Positions 1-6,994 of a DNA stretch of 21,039 bases are shown here, piece after piece. The stretch's first letter is position 1, and every line of letters begins with the position of its first letter. Both the position numbers and the translations under genes were made by a program. A model generated the notes under the pieces. That model worked only from the letters and a program-made list of their open reading frames with translations, was not told the DNA's origin and made no database searches. The DNA is taken from NCBI GenBank assembly GCA_964396385.1, contig CAYNFH010000107.1, positions 1 to 21,039 on the forward strand, given 5' to 3'. Source of the DNA: CAYNFH01 sp964396385. GTDB lineage: Bacteria; Armatimonadota; Chthonomonadetes; Chthonomonadales; CAJBBX01.

Positions 1-2
1 AC

Positions 3-182
3 ATCAGTTCTATTCGCGACGCTGAACCAATCCTGAGTCCCCCACCCTCCGTGGACGCGGACGGGGTCCTGAAGGTGAGTGGCTACTATCCTACCTCGCC
101 CAGCAAGGTCTCCTTTGACGTGAAGTACATGCTTGAGGGAGGAGCGTGGCGGCTGCTGGGCCTGGATGTGAAGGTGAAGTGA
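3..182 (+). CDS. C-terminal end of an unidentified protein (5' truncated)
   Basis: An open frame enters from the left edge and ends at a TGA at 180-182, giving about 59 residues that end in LLGLDVKVK. The tail has alternating hydrophobic and polar residues with aromatic positions (VSGYYPTSPSKVSFDVKYM, then GGAWRLLGLDV). This resembles the closing beta-strands of a small NTF2-like or DUF-type secreted domain, but I do not recognise the family. The start lies outside the window. The next gene begins about 70 bases downstream on the same strand and has its own ribosome binding site. Confidence 0.55.
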   Translation: MSSIRDAEPILSPPPSVDADGVLKVSGYYPTSPSKVSFDVKYMLEGGAWRLLGLDVKVK

Positions 183-253
183 TAGGAGGTCGCCTCCTTG
201 TTCCGCAGGCAGGAGACCAGAAGCTCGTATAAGTGCGTTGAGGAGCATGTACG

Positions 254-1492
254 ATGAAGCTATGCGACTCTGGCAGGACTGCAACCACGGTCCTGGCCTT
301 GACCATTGCGATGGGCTGCCGCGCCGGTGCCGATACGCCTGCCGGCCCCATCGCCTATATTCGGGGCGGGCAGACACCGGGGGACGAGATCCGGCTGATC
401 AACGCGGACGGCACTAGCGATCGCGCTATCTGGAAGGTCCCCGGCCCAGCGCTGTACGGCGCGAGTGGCCTCTCCTGGCGGCCGGACGGCAAGGAGATTG
501 CGTTCGCCAGCGACCATGACGCCGCCCACTCTATCTATGAGTCGGACATCTACGCTATCCGGCCGGACGGCACGGGGCTGCGCCGGATCACCAACCCGCC
601 AGTTACGGCTGACCTCGGGCGTTTTCCACAGGGCAAGCTCAAGGTCACCCTCGCGAACGACGTAGCGGACGCCGGCCCGTTCCTGGTTTATACCCCCGGC
701 GCTTCCGTAGCACTGGGCGCCGTAGTGCCGCCCGGAAGCGCCAAAACGGTGGTGTTTGACAGGGTAGCAGACTTTGGCGCGCACCCGCATCCAGTAGTAG
801 CCATGCTCGGCAAGACGCGCTGGATGATCCCCGGCCCTGTTGTCCGCGCGGGACAGATTGCGGACGCGGGCACGCTCCGGATCACTCCTCACGGCATGGA
901 CCACTACGGCGCGTTCGGTCCGGTCTGGCGCCAAGACGGCAAGATAGTGGCGTACATCCTGGGAGGCGGCGCGGCCATCGAGTACGCGCGCCCGGATGCT
1001 GGTCCGGGCACTGTGGGCGGCGAGTCGCTCACCGGCGGCGCTTTTCTAGCGGCCCACGCCTATGATCTCGGACCTACTCCGGAAACGAAGGACCAGATAC
1101 TCTACAGCGGAGGGACGCGCGGAGTCGCGCTGACTAGAGCGGGCAGCGGGGACCGTGGCAAGGAGCTGGTGGATGTGGGATTCACGGAGTATGTGGAGAA
1201 TGTATGGTGGCTCCCGGACGGCTTAGGGCTGCTCTTCTCCAAGACCAACTTCATCAACACCAACATATATCGGTACGACTTCGCGAGCAAACAGGTGGCG
1301 CAGCTCACCCACTTTGACGATGAGATGGCAACGAACTTTGCCCCTTCGCCAGACGGCAAGTGGATTGTCTTCACGCGCCGGAAGAACCTGGAGAAAACGA
1401 CCGATCTGTGGGTGATGCGGATCGATGGTTCTGACATGCGGCTGCTGGTGAGGAACGGCGGCGCGCCCGCGTGGGGACCTGTAGCGCATTAA
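254..1492 (+). CDS. Secreted PD40/TolB-like beta-propeller protein
   Basis: This is a 412-residue protein with at least four PD40 (WD40-like/TolB) blade motifs: SWRPDGKEIAF (74-84), VWRQDGKIVAY (224-234), WWLPDGLGLLF (318-328) and APSPDGKWIVF (363-373). Residues 1-27 form a hydrophobic signal-like segment with a Cys at 22. The -3 position is Ala, so a lipobox is weak and ordinary Sec export is as likely. The blades are interrupted at about 118-215 by a segment that resembles a beta-sandwich more than a propeller. The ATG follows a GAGGAG about 8 bases upstream. PD40 propellers usually mediate binding and are not themselves enzymes; the ligand is unknown. A GC-rich hairpin follows the stop, so the gene is probably monocistronic. 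Confidence 0.8.
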   Translation: MKLCDSGRTATTVLALTIAMGCRAGADTPAGPIAYIRGGQTPGDEIRLINADGTSDRAIWKVPGPALYGASGLSWRPDGKEIAFASDHDAAHSIYESDIYAIRPDGTGLRRITNPPVTADLGRFPQGKLKVTLANDVADAGPFLVYTPGASVALGAVVPPGSAKTVVFDRVADFGAHPHPVVAMLGKTRWMIPGPVVRAGQIADAGTLRITPHGMDHYGAFGPVWRQDGKIVAYILGGGAAIEYARPDAGPGTVGGESLTGGAFLAAHAYDLGPTPETKDQILYSGGTRGVALTRAGSGDRGKELVDVGFTEYVENVWWLPDGLGLLFSKTNFINTNIYRYDFASKQVAQLTHFDDEMATNFAPSPDGKWIVFTRRKNLEKTTDLWVMRIDGSDMRLLVRNGGAPAWGPVAH

Positions 1493-1517
1493 GCGGGCGA
1501 GAGGAGGGTATGGGACA

Positions 1518-1549
1518 ACGGCCCGCAGGTCCGGGAACCTGCGGGCCGT
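1518..1549 (+). terminator. Hairpin after the PD40 gene, terminator-like
   Basis: Two perfect 13-base inverted arms (1518-1530 and 1537-1549) are separated by a 6-base loop, 26 bases after the PD40 stop codon. The stem is very GC-rich. Only a weak pyrimidine stretch (CCTACCGTCTT) follows and there is no clean T-tract, so it is a probable but not textbook intrinsic terminator. Confidence 0.6.
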
Positions 1550-1610
1550 CCTACCGTCTTACATCCTACAGGACTTGTGATTCCCCCATCGCCACCAGGC
1601 AAGGGCGCCG

Positions 1611-1853
1611 TTGACGCAAACGCGACAGATCTTCATCCCCGGAGATGTGCTGGCCCTGCTGACGGCCGTGCAAGACCTTCAGCCTGGGTTCTACATGCTA
1701 CAATCCCTTGACCTGGGTTGGGCGACCCTGCGTCCGCTGATCGACGATATGGACCAGGAGAAGCTGATCATCACGGGGCGCGTAGACCGCCTGCCCGTGG
1801 ACCTTCTGGAGCTGTTCATGCCGGTTGGGATACGGCTCCAGCCGGATCATTAG
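1611..1853 (+). CDS. Small conserved-looking protein of unknown function
   Basis: This 80-residue open frame starts at TTG with a weak AAGGG about 5 bases upstream. The protein is leucine-rich and acidic (LDLGWATLRPLIDDMDQEKL, ending IRLQPDH), with no signal peptide, membrane segment or recognisable motif. It sits between a terminator-like hairpin and the FucU-like gene on the same strand and may be cotranscribed with it. A heptamer repeat begins at the last base of its stop codon. It could be spurious, but the composition is normal for protein and no competing frame is better. Confidence 0.5.
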   Translation: MTQTRQIFIPGDVLALLTAVQDLQPGFYMLQSLDLGWATLRPLIDDMDQEKLIITGRVDRLPVDLLELFMPVGIRLQPDH

Positions 1854-1867
1854 TTGATGGTTGATGG
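1853..1867 (+). repeat. Heptamer repeat GTTGATG, two copies (left arm of an inverted pair)
   Basis: GTTGATG occurs twice in tandem plus one G, beginning at the last base of the preceding stop codon. The first 13 bases are the exact reverse complement of 1962-1974, inside the array at 1952-1979. Confidence 0.8.
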
Positions 1868-1902
1868 ACCGGATTCGCGGAATCTGATGCTGAAGAGACT
1901 CG

Positions 1903-1925
1903 CCTGCTCAGTTGCGAGGAGCAGG
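1903..1925. repeat. Short hairpin between the two heptamer arms
   Basis: CCTGCTC (1903-1909) and GAGCAGG (1919-1925) are perfect inverted arms around a 9-base loop. A smaller hairpin, GATTC-GCG-GAATC, lies at 1872-1884. Both are nested inside the longer inverted heptamer arms. Confidence 0.5.
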
Positions 1926-1951
1926 TACAGTGGTAATCGGCGCAAGCTCTG

Positions 1952-1979
1952 ACTATCAACTATCAACCATCAACCATTA
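1952..1979 (+). repeat. Heptamer array ACTATCA/ACCATCA, four units
   Basis: Four consecutive 7-base units read ACTATCA, ACTATCA, ACCATCA and ACCATTA, ending 15 bases before the GTG of the FucU-like gene. The unit is close to the TCAACCC/TCAACTC array inside the downstream glycosyltransferase gene. Confidence 0.85.
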
Positions 1980-1994
1980 ACCGGAGTTTTCGCC

Positions 1995-2447
1995 GTGCTC
2001 AAAGGCAGCCTGCTCCATCCCCAGATACTGGCCGCGCTTGCGCGGGCGGGACATGGCAGCAAGATACTCATCTCCGATGGCAACTATCCGCACTGGACCA
2101 CGCGCGGGCCGAACGCGGAGGTGGTGTTCCTGAACCTGGCGCCCGGCTACCTCGCCGTTACGGACGTACTCCAGGCGCTGGCGACCGCCATCCCGATCGA
2201 GTCCGCCGCGGTCATGGACACGCAGAAGACCGGCCCGTACGCCAGGCTCGAAGATCCACCCATCTGGCAGGAGTTCAGCGTTATCCTGCACGAAGCCGGA
2301 GTTGAAGTGGAGCTGGAGCGCATGGAGCGGTTTGCCTTCTACCGCGCGGCGGCCGAGCCGGAGGTCTGCCTCACCGTGGCCACGGGCGACCAGCGCATTT
2401 ACGCCAACCTCCTGCTGACTATCGGGGTCGTGCAACCCTCTGCATAA
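1995..2447 (+). CDS. fucU: RbsD/FucU family sugar mutarotase (L-fucose mutarotase-like)
   Basis: This 150-residue protein begins MLKGSLLHPQILAALARAGH, followed by the family signature KILISDGNYP, and ends with ATGDQRIYANLLLTIGV, which matches the TGE-xx-YAN-LLT-GV end of FucU/RbsD proteins. These cytoplasmic, decameric enzymes interconvert alpha and beta anomers (FucU) or pyranose and furanose forms (RbsD) of free sugars. The catalytic His of the N-terminal LHP motif is present. The GTG start is set by CGGAG about 8 bases upstream. The stop is 4 bases before the next start, so coupling with the glycosyltransferase is likely. Whether the substrate is fucose or ribose cannot be decided from sequence alone. 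Confidence 0.88.
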   Translation: MLKGSLLHPQILAALARAGHGSKILISDGNYPHWTTRGPNAEVVFLNLAPGYLAVTDVLQALATAIPIESAAVMDTQKTGPYARLEDPPIWQEFSVILHEAGVEVELERMERFAFYRAAAEPEVCLTVATGDQRIYANLLLTIGVVQPSA

Positions 2448-2451
2448 CCCC

Positions 2452-3684
2452 TTGACCGGTTTGCTCCTCGGCGGGCTGGCGCTGTGCATCTGGCTCTTGC
2501 TGTGGCTGGCATGGGGCCAATTCTGGCGCATCGAGCGAGACGCGCTTCCAGCCCCACCCGGTGTATGGCCCGCCGTCACCGCCGTCATCCCCGCGCGGAA
2601 TGAGGCGGACGGCATCGGCGAGACGCTCCGATCTCTGTGGCGGCAAGACTACAACAGCGGTCTCCGCATCGTGCTGGTGGACGACCACAGCGAAGATGGC
2701 ACGGCCGAAGCGGCGCTTCATACAGCACGGGAGATGGGCAGGGAGGCGGACCTGGAGATCGTAGCTGCTCCGGCACTGCCTCCAGGCTGGGCGGGCAAGG
2801 TCTGGGCGATGCAGCAGGGACTGGAGCAAGTCGGCAGGCGGCAGTCCGCAGGCGGCAGGTGGCTGACGGCAGAACCTCTGTCTCACGACTCACGACTCAC
2901 GACTCACGACTCCCAGTCCTTCAACCCTCAACCCTCAACTCTCAACTCAAAGTACATCCTCTTCAGCGATGCGGATATATCGCATGGCCCGCAGGCTCTT
3001 GAGGAGCTGGTACGGCGGGCGGAAGCGGGGCCGTGCGACCTGGTTTCTTTCATGGTGAGACTGCAGTGCCGCACGTGGGCTGAGCGGCTGATGATCCCGG
3101 CCTTCGTCTTCTTCTTCCGCATGCTCTACCCGTTCCGCAAGGTGAACGATCCTCGCAGCTCCATGGCCGGAGCGGCAGGGGGGACCATGCTGGTGAGATG
3201 GGAGGCCCTTGAGCGGATCGGCGGACTGGAGGCTATCCGGGGCGCGGTGATAGATGACTGCGCGTTGGCACGAGAACTGAAGCGGGGTGGCCACCGGATC
3301 TGGCTCGGGCTGAGCGAGTCATCGGTGAGCACGCGCGGATACGGGAGCCTGGGCGAGATCGTGCGGATGATCTCGCGCACCGCGTATTCGCAGCTTCGCT
3401 ACTCGCCGGCCGTGCTGCTGGGCTGTTTGATTGGGCTAGGCGTAACGTTTCTCCTGCCACCGCTGCTGGCGTTGTTCGGGCACGGCTGGGCGAGGGTGCT
3501 GGGCGGCCTTGCCTGGGTGCTGATGGCGTTGCTGTATCTGCCCATGGTACGGTTCTACCGGCAGTCGCCGCTCTGGGCCGTGCTGCTTCCCGTCACGGCC
3601 GTGCTGTACCTGTGGGCGACCATCCTTTCAGCCTGGCTGTATCACGCGGGGCGCGGTGGGGAGTGGAAAGGGAGAAGGGTGTAG
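2452..3684 (+). CDS. hpnB: HpnB-like family 2 glycosyltransferase carrying a heptamer-repeat insert
   Basis: This is a 410-residue membrane-associated GT2 protein. An N-terminal membrane segment (about 3-22) precedes the GT-A core: VIPARNE (45-51), LVDDHSEDGT (75-84), LPPGWAGKVWAMQQG (109-123) and the DXD-type FSDADI (171-176). These are followed by PAFVFFFRMLYPF, AAGGTMLV, GAVIDDCALA and RTAYSQLRYSP, then C-terminal membrane segments. The order and spacing match hopene-associated glycosyltransferase HpnB. Residues 128-166 have no counterpart in the family as I know it. They are encoded by heptamer arrays and fall exactly between the Q-G-x-E helix and the DXD strand. The frame is kept. The TTG start lies 4 bases after the FucU stop with only a weak ribosome site, so coupling is likely; TTG at 2461 is an alternative. 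Confidence 0.87.
   Translation: MTGLLLGGLALCIWLLLWLAWGQFWRIERDALPAPPGVWPAVTAVIPARNEADGIGETLRSLWRQDYNSGLRIVLVDDHSEDGTAEAALHTAREMGREADLEIVAAPALPPGWAGKVWAMQQGLEQVGRRQSAGGRWLTAEPLSHDSRLTTHDSQSFNPQPSTLNSKYILFSDADISHGPQALEELVRRAEAGPCDLVSFMVRLQCRTWAERLMIPAFVFFFRMLYPFRKVNDPRSSMAGAAGGTMLVRWEALERIGGLEAIRGAVIDDCALARELKRGGHRIWLGLSESSVSTRGYGSLGEIVRMISRTAYSQLRYSPAVLLGCLIGLGVTFLLPPLLALFGHGWARVLGGLAWVLMALLYLPMVRFYRQSPLWAVLLPVTAVLYLWATILSAWLYHAGRGGEWKGRRV
2833..2874 (+). repeat. Heptamer array GGCAGGC-type, four units plus two degenerate
   Basis: Units GGCAGGC, GGCAGTC, CGCAGGC and GGCAGGT are followed by the degenerate GGCTGAC and GGCAGAA. It is the first of three different heptamer arrays laid end to end inside the HpnB-like coding sequence. 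Confidence 0.75.
2885..2912 (+). repeat. Heptamer array ACGACTC, four perfect units
   Basis: Four perfect ACGACTC units form the middle array of the HpnB-like insert. Read as TCACGAC, the unit is the reverse complement of the GTCGTGA unit in the beta-galactosidase gene at 10230-10257. Confidence 0.9.
2921..2948 (+). repeat. Heptamer array TCAACCC/TCAACTC, four units
   Basis: Units TCAACCC, TCAACCC, TCAACTC and TCAACTC form the last array of the HpnB-like insert. It ends one base before the codon after which recognisable family sequence (KYILFSDADI) resumes. Confidence 0.9.
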
Positions 3685-3708
3685 AAGGACGATTTTCGAT
3701 TATCGGAA

Positions 3709-5298
3709 TCACTCGGCGCCGTCATACTGGAGCTCCTCCAGGTCCAGGTCGTGCTGGATGCGGCGAAGCGTGGCGTCCGAAATCTTGCCCTCGTCGCGAA
3801 GGGCAAGAATGGCCTGACGCTCCGCGGCTACCAGGTCGCGGCGGAACTCGCGATAGGCTTCGGAGCGAGTGGATCCCCTGGGCAGCTTCTCACCCCTTAG
3901 GCGGTGCTCCAGCCGGTCGACCCGCTCCAGATAGTGTCCACGCATGTGCTGGATCTGCTCCGGGGCCAGCCCGTCGCGCGGCTCATAGCCGGCAATCATG
4001 TCCAGCGCGGCGTTGGCCGCTTCCAGCCGTGCGGTCCACTCCTCCTCTCTGGGTCCTTCCTCCCCTTTGAGCGCGAGTGTCCGCGCCAGCCAGCCAACGG
4101 TAAGGCCCTGGAGAATGATGGTCACGACGATAACGCAGAAGGTAATGAAGATGATCAGGCGGCGCTCCGGGAAGGGCTGGCCGCCCGATATGGTGAGCGG
4201 GATCGCCAGCGCGGTGGCGAGCGAGATGCCGCCCCGGATGCCGGTCCATCCTATCAGCAGCGCCTCCTTCATGCGGGTGGCGGTGTCGCAGCCAGCCCCA
4301 ATATGGCGGCGGAACCCACAGGGGACGGTCGCCCCGACCATCACCCAGGCCATACGCACCACGATGATAGTGCCGATGGCCGCGGCCGCGTAGGCCACTC
4401 CCTGTTGTAATGGGACCGCCAGCGGATGCGAAAGCATTGCGCGGAGCTCCAGTCCCGTATAGAGGAATAGCAAGCCGTTCAGCATGAAGGCGATCATCCG
4501 CCAGAACGCCTCCACCTGGATCCGTGTTCGGGAGGAGAACACCTCCGGGGCGCGATGGCCAACGAGAAGACCCACCGCCACCACGGCCAGAACGCCGGAA
4601 ACACCGACGGCTTCCCCTACCACGTAGGCGGCGTACGGGGTGAGAAAGGAGATGGTGTTGGCCACCAGCGGATCCTGAACCCGCTTCCGGAGCTCTATGA
4701 TGCACAGCCCCAGCAGGAGTCCCGCGGCAACGCCGCCCACCGAGAGCAGTACGAAGTCGCCTCCCGCATGCCACAGCGAAAGTTGGCCGGACACGGCGGC
4801 TGCGACCGCCACCTTATAGGCCACGAGGGACACGGCGTCGTTCACCAGGCTCTCGCCACCCAGGATGGCCATCACGCGGTGCGGCAGCGGAAGCCTCTCG
4901 GCTACCTCGCCGAGGGCCACCTCATCCGTGGGGGCGATGAGGGTGCCCAGGATGAAGGCGGCTGGCCAGGAGAGGCCGGGAACCAGGGCGTGCGCCACGG
5001 CCGCGACCGCGCCGCTGGTGGCCAGGATGAGCCCGAAGACGAGACTGGCGATGGGCCGGAGGTTCTTCCGCAGGTCCTGCGTGGAGTAGGAGATGCACTC
5101 CACGTAAAGCAGCGGCGGCAGGAAGATGAAGAGGATCAGCTCCGGCCGGAACTCCACACGCGGTACGCCGGGAGTCAGCGCCAGGGCGATGCCGCCGCAC
5201 ACCAGGAGCACCGGGTACGGCACCGCGATGCGCCTGGCGATGGGCACGAGCAGCGCCACCGCCGCCAGGAGCCCCAGAATGACCTCGACTTCGCGCAC
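3709..5298 (-). CDS. CPA1-family Na+/H+ antiporter
   Basis: This 529-residue inner-membrane protein has about 12 hydrophobic segments in the first 415 residues and a soluble C-terminal tail of about 115 residues. It carries the marks of the CPA1/NhaP-YjcE type: LPPLLYVECI (60-69), IAPTDEVAL (121-129), GGESLVNDAVSLV (147-159) with the Asn-Asp ion-binding pair at 153-154, and WTGIRGGISLATALA in a later segment. It should exchange Na+ (or K+) for protons in pH and ion homeostasis. Glu in PTDEVAL replaces the more usual Ala of PTDAVA. The start is GTG with a weak ribosome site. The gene is convergent with the HpnB-like gene (24 bases between stops) and divergent from the amidase gene. Confidence 0.88.
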   Translation of the reverse strand: MREVEVILGLLAAVALLVPIARRIAVPYPVLLVCGGIALALTPGVPRVEFRPELILFIFLPPLLYVECISYSTQDLRKNLRPIASLVFGLILATSGAVAAVAHALVPGLSWPAAFILGTLIAPTDEVALGEVAERLPLPHRVMAILGGESLVNDAVSLVAYKVAVAAAVSGQLSLWHAGGDFVLLSVGGVAAGLLLGLCIIELRKRVQDPLVANTISFLTPYAAYVVGEAVGVSGVLAVVAVGLLVGHRAPEVFSSRTRIQVEAFWRMIAFMLNGLLFLYTGLELRAMLSHPLAVPLQQGVAYAAAAIGTIIVVRMAWVMVGATVPCGFRRHIGAGCDTATRMKEALLIGWTGIRGGISLATALAIPLTISGGQPFPERRLIIFITFCVIVVTIILQGLTVGWLARTLALKGEEGPREEEWTARLEAANAALDMIAGYEPRDGLAPEQIQHMRGHYLERVDRLEHRLRGEKLPRGSTRSEAYREFRRDLVAAERQAILALRDEGKISDATLRRIQHDLDLEELQYDGAE

Positions 5299-5335
5299 GC
5301 TTCAGCTCTGAATTTGCGACATCTGCCGAACTGGA

Positions 5336-5369
5336 CTCCTACAGGGGCCGTGTAGGAGATATGTAGGAG
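5336..5369. repeat. Inverted and direct CTCCTACA/TGTAGGAG repeats in a divergent promoter region
   Basis: CTCCTACA (5336-5343) is the exact reverse complement of TGTAGGAG at 5351-5358, which is repeated at 5362-5369 eleven bases further on. The outer pair (5335-5343 with 5362-5370) extends to 9 bases. The set lies between two divergent starts and could be an operator or a leader hairpin. No convincing -35/-10 pair was found around it. Confidence 0.5.
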
Positions 5370-5404
5370 TCCCCCTCTATCATGGATGGCATGATTGCAC
5401 ACGC

Positions 5405-5413
5405 AAGAGGAGG
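5405..5413 (+). promoter_or_regulatory. Strong ribosome binding site that places the amidase start at 5420
   Basis: AAGAGGAGG ends directly against the ATG at 5414 but lies 6 bases before a second in-frame ATG at 5420, so the second ATG is the likely start. Confidence 0.7.
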
Positions 5414-5419
5414 ATGTCC

Positions 5420-6985
5420 ATGAAGCGTTTCATCTCTGCGGCGCTGTTCTTGGCGCTTTCGGCGCCCGCGCTGGCCGATGCCGGGGCGCCCCCCATGCCC
5501 GTGATACCTGAGACTCCCGGTAGCGCCTTTGCGTTTCCTGTCCCGGTGGAGGGGTCGCCTGCCACAGTCTTTCTTCGCCCGGCGGGGTCCACGGATGCGA
5601 CGTCGATCTGGCAGGTCCCAGCGATTCCGGCGTCGGCGCAGGCTATCCGGTTCGGGACGGCATACGATCCGTCCCAGGGCGCCAAGCTCACCGTGCAGCA
5701 CGTCACTGTACCCGGCATCGGGTTCACAGTGCCCAACCTGCCAAAGGGGCGGTACCTGGCCTGGTACGGAAACCCGCCCGGCGGCTCCGCGCCACAACCA
5801 GGCGCGCCCGCTGGTCAGGCCGGAGGTGCGGCTCACTCACAGAGCAACCTCGCGCAGTTCGTGAAGAGCGCCGCGACATTGCGGGATCCCAACAGCAACG
5901 CCAAAGTCAACAAGAACAATTTCACAGTGAAAGGGACCAACCAGCAGCCGGTCCAGTACGCCACAGCCGACTACCAGTCCGTGACCATCGACATCGATCC
6001 CCGGCTCACAACGAGCCAGGCCGTACTCCGGGGTATGCCCGGCTCGGACGTACAGATCGACGTGAACATCGCCGGCCCTGGCACCGTTCAGAAGGCAGGG
6101 GGCTCTCCGCAGAGCGCCTATCCCATCATCACCGTGCAGCGCACAACAGGCTCTGACGCCGACCTGAGCGCAGCGGACCGGAACCGGGCGAAGACGCCTT
6201 CCACCTCGGGACCGGCGACCTGGACCGTCCACATCAGCGGGGCGGGCAGCACCACCTTTACGGCGCGGGCAGCCGGTTTCGAGCCCGTCACCATCCAGGT
6301 TATCGGCGCGCAGCCACCACCGGCGCCGGCCACGCTCCAGCCGGGCGACGTGCTGCTCTACGTGGGCAACCTGCCCTTCGTCAGCCAGGGGATCGTAACC
6401 GCGGAGACCCTGGGGCTGGGGACACCCGTAAAGTACAGCCACGCCGGACTCTATCTGGGCAAGGATGCCAACGGGCAGGACTGGGTGGCGGAGATGCTGG
6501 CGGCCGGGTGGACGCTCAATAAGCTGGCCGACAGCGTCGGAGGAGCGTCCCAGGTGGACGCCTACCGGTATAAGGGCATCTCGCAGGCGCAGCAGGCGCA
6601 GGTGGTCTCCAACGGCCGCGGCTACGGCGCGGGAGGCAATCTGCTGTACGCGTACCCTCAGATCGCCATCCTGGCCGAAGTGGCGGCGGGGCAGGCAACC
6701 AACGATCTGGGCATCACCGTCAACGGCGATCTAGCCAAAGCGGTCGTGGACACGGAGCTGCTGGGCGTAGATGCCATAGCGGGCGGCAAGAAGCTGATGA
6801 TCTGCTCCGAGATGGTGGCCTGGGCTTACCACGACGCGGGGATCGACATCGCCGTTACACCGTGGCAGAAGCTGCGCGACTGGAGCGTGTGGGACGACTC
6901 CAAGCTGGACCGGCGCATGGACTACACCACGCCGAATATGCTCGGCCGCAGCCCGAGCCTGCAGTTCGTCATGCAGGTGAAGTAG
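5420..6985 (+). CDS. Secreted permuted papain-like (YiiX/NlpC-P60 type) amidase or peptidase
   Basis: This 521-residue exported protein has a clean signal peptide (ISAALFLALSAPALA, cleavage near residue 20). A beta-rich N-terminal half follows, with a Pro/Gly/Ala linker at about 118-140 and an Ig-like strand pattern (WTVHISGAGSTTFTARA) at about 268-294. The catalytic domain starts at LQPGDVLLYVG (306-316), has YSHAGLYLG with His341 and an acidic VAEM near 358, and ends with MICSEMVAWAYHDAG, in which Cys462 is the nucleophile candidate. His before Cys is the circularly permuted NlpC/P60 order seen in YiiX/YebB-like proteins, which cleave amide or ester bonds. The substrate (peptidoglycan peptide, lipid or other) is unknown. 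The ribosome site supports ATG 5420 over 5414. Confidence 0.75.
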   Translation: MKRFISAALFLALSAPALADAGAPPMPVIPETPGSAFAFPVPVEGSPATVFLRPAGSTDATSIWQVPAIPASAQAIRFGTAYDPSQGAKLTVQHVTVPGIGFTVPNLPKGRYLAWYGNPPGGSAPQPGAPAGQAGGAAHSQSNLAQFVKSAATLRDPNSNAKVNKNNFTVKGTNQQPVQYATADYQSVTIDIDPRLTTSQAVLRGMPGSDVQIDVNIAGPGTVQKAGGSPQSAYPIITVQRTTGSDADLSAADRNRAKTPSTSGPATWTVHISGAGSTTFTARAAGFEPVTIQVIGAQPPPAPATLQPGDVLLYVGNLPFVSQGIVTAETLGLGTPVKYSHAGLYLGKDANGQDWVAEMLAAGWTLNKLADSVGGASQVDAYRYKGISQAQQAQVVSNGRGYGAGGNLLYAYPQIAILAEVAAGQATNDLGITVNGDLAKAVVDTELLGVDAIAGGKKLMICSEMVAWAYHDAGIDIAVTPWQKLRDWSVWDDSKLDRRMDYTTPNMLGRSPSLQFVMQVK

Positions 6986-6994
6986 GACCGACGC

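Noticed and set aside
2833..2948. A CRISPR-like array
   Set aside because: The repeats are 7 bases with no spacers between them and lie inside a coding sequence; no cas genes are present.
4555..5355. A long plus-strand open frame opposite the antiporter gene
   Set aside because: It is antisense to a clearly recognisable CPA1 antiporter, and its translation is His/Gly/Glu-rich with no motifs, as expected for a high-GC shadow frame.
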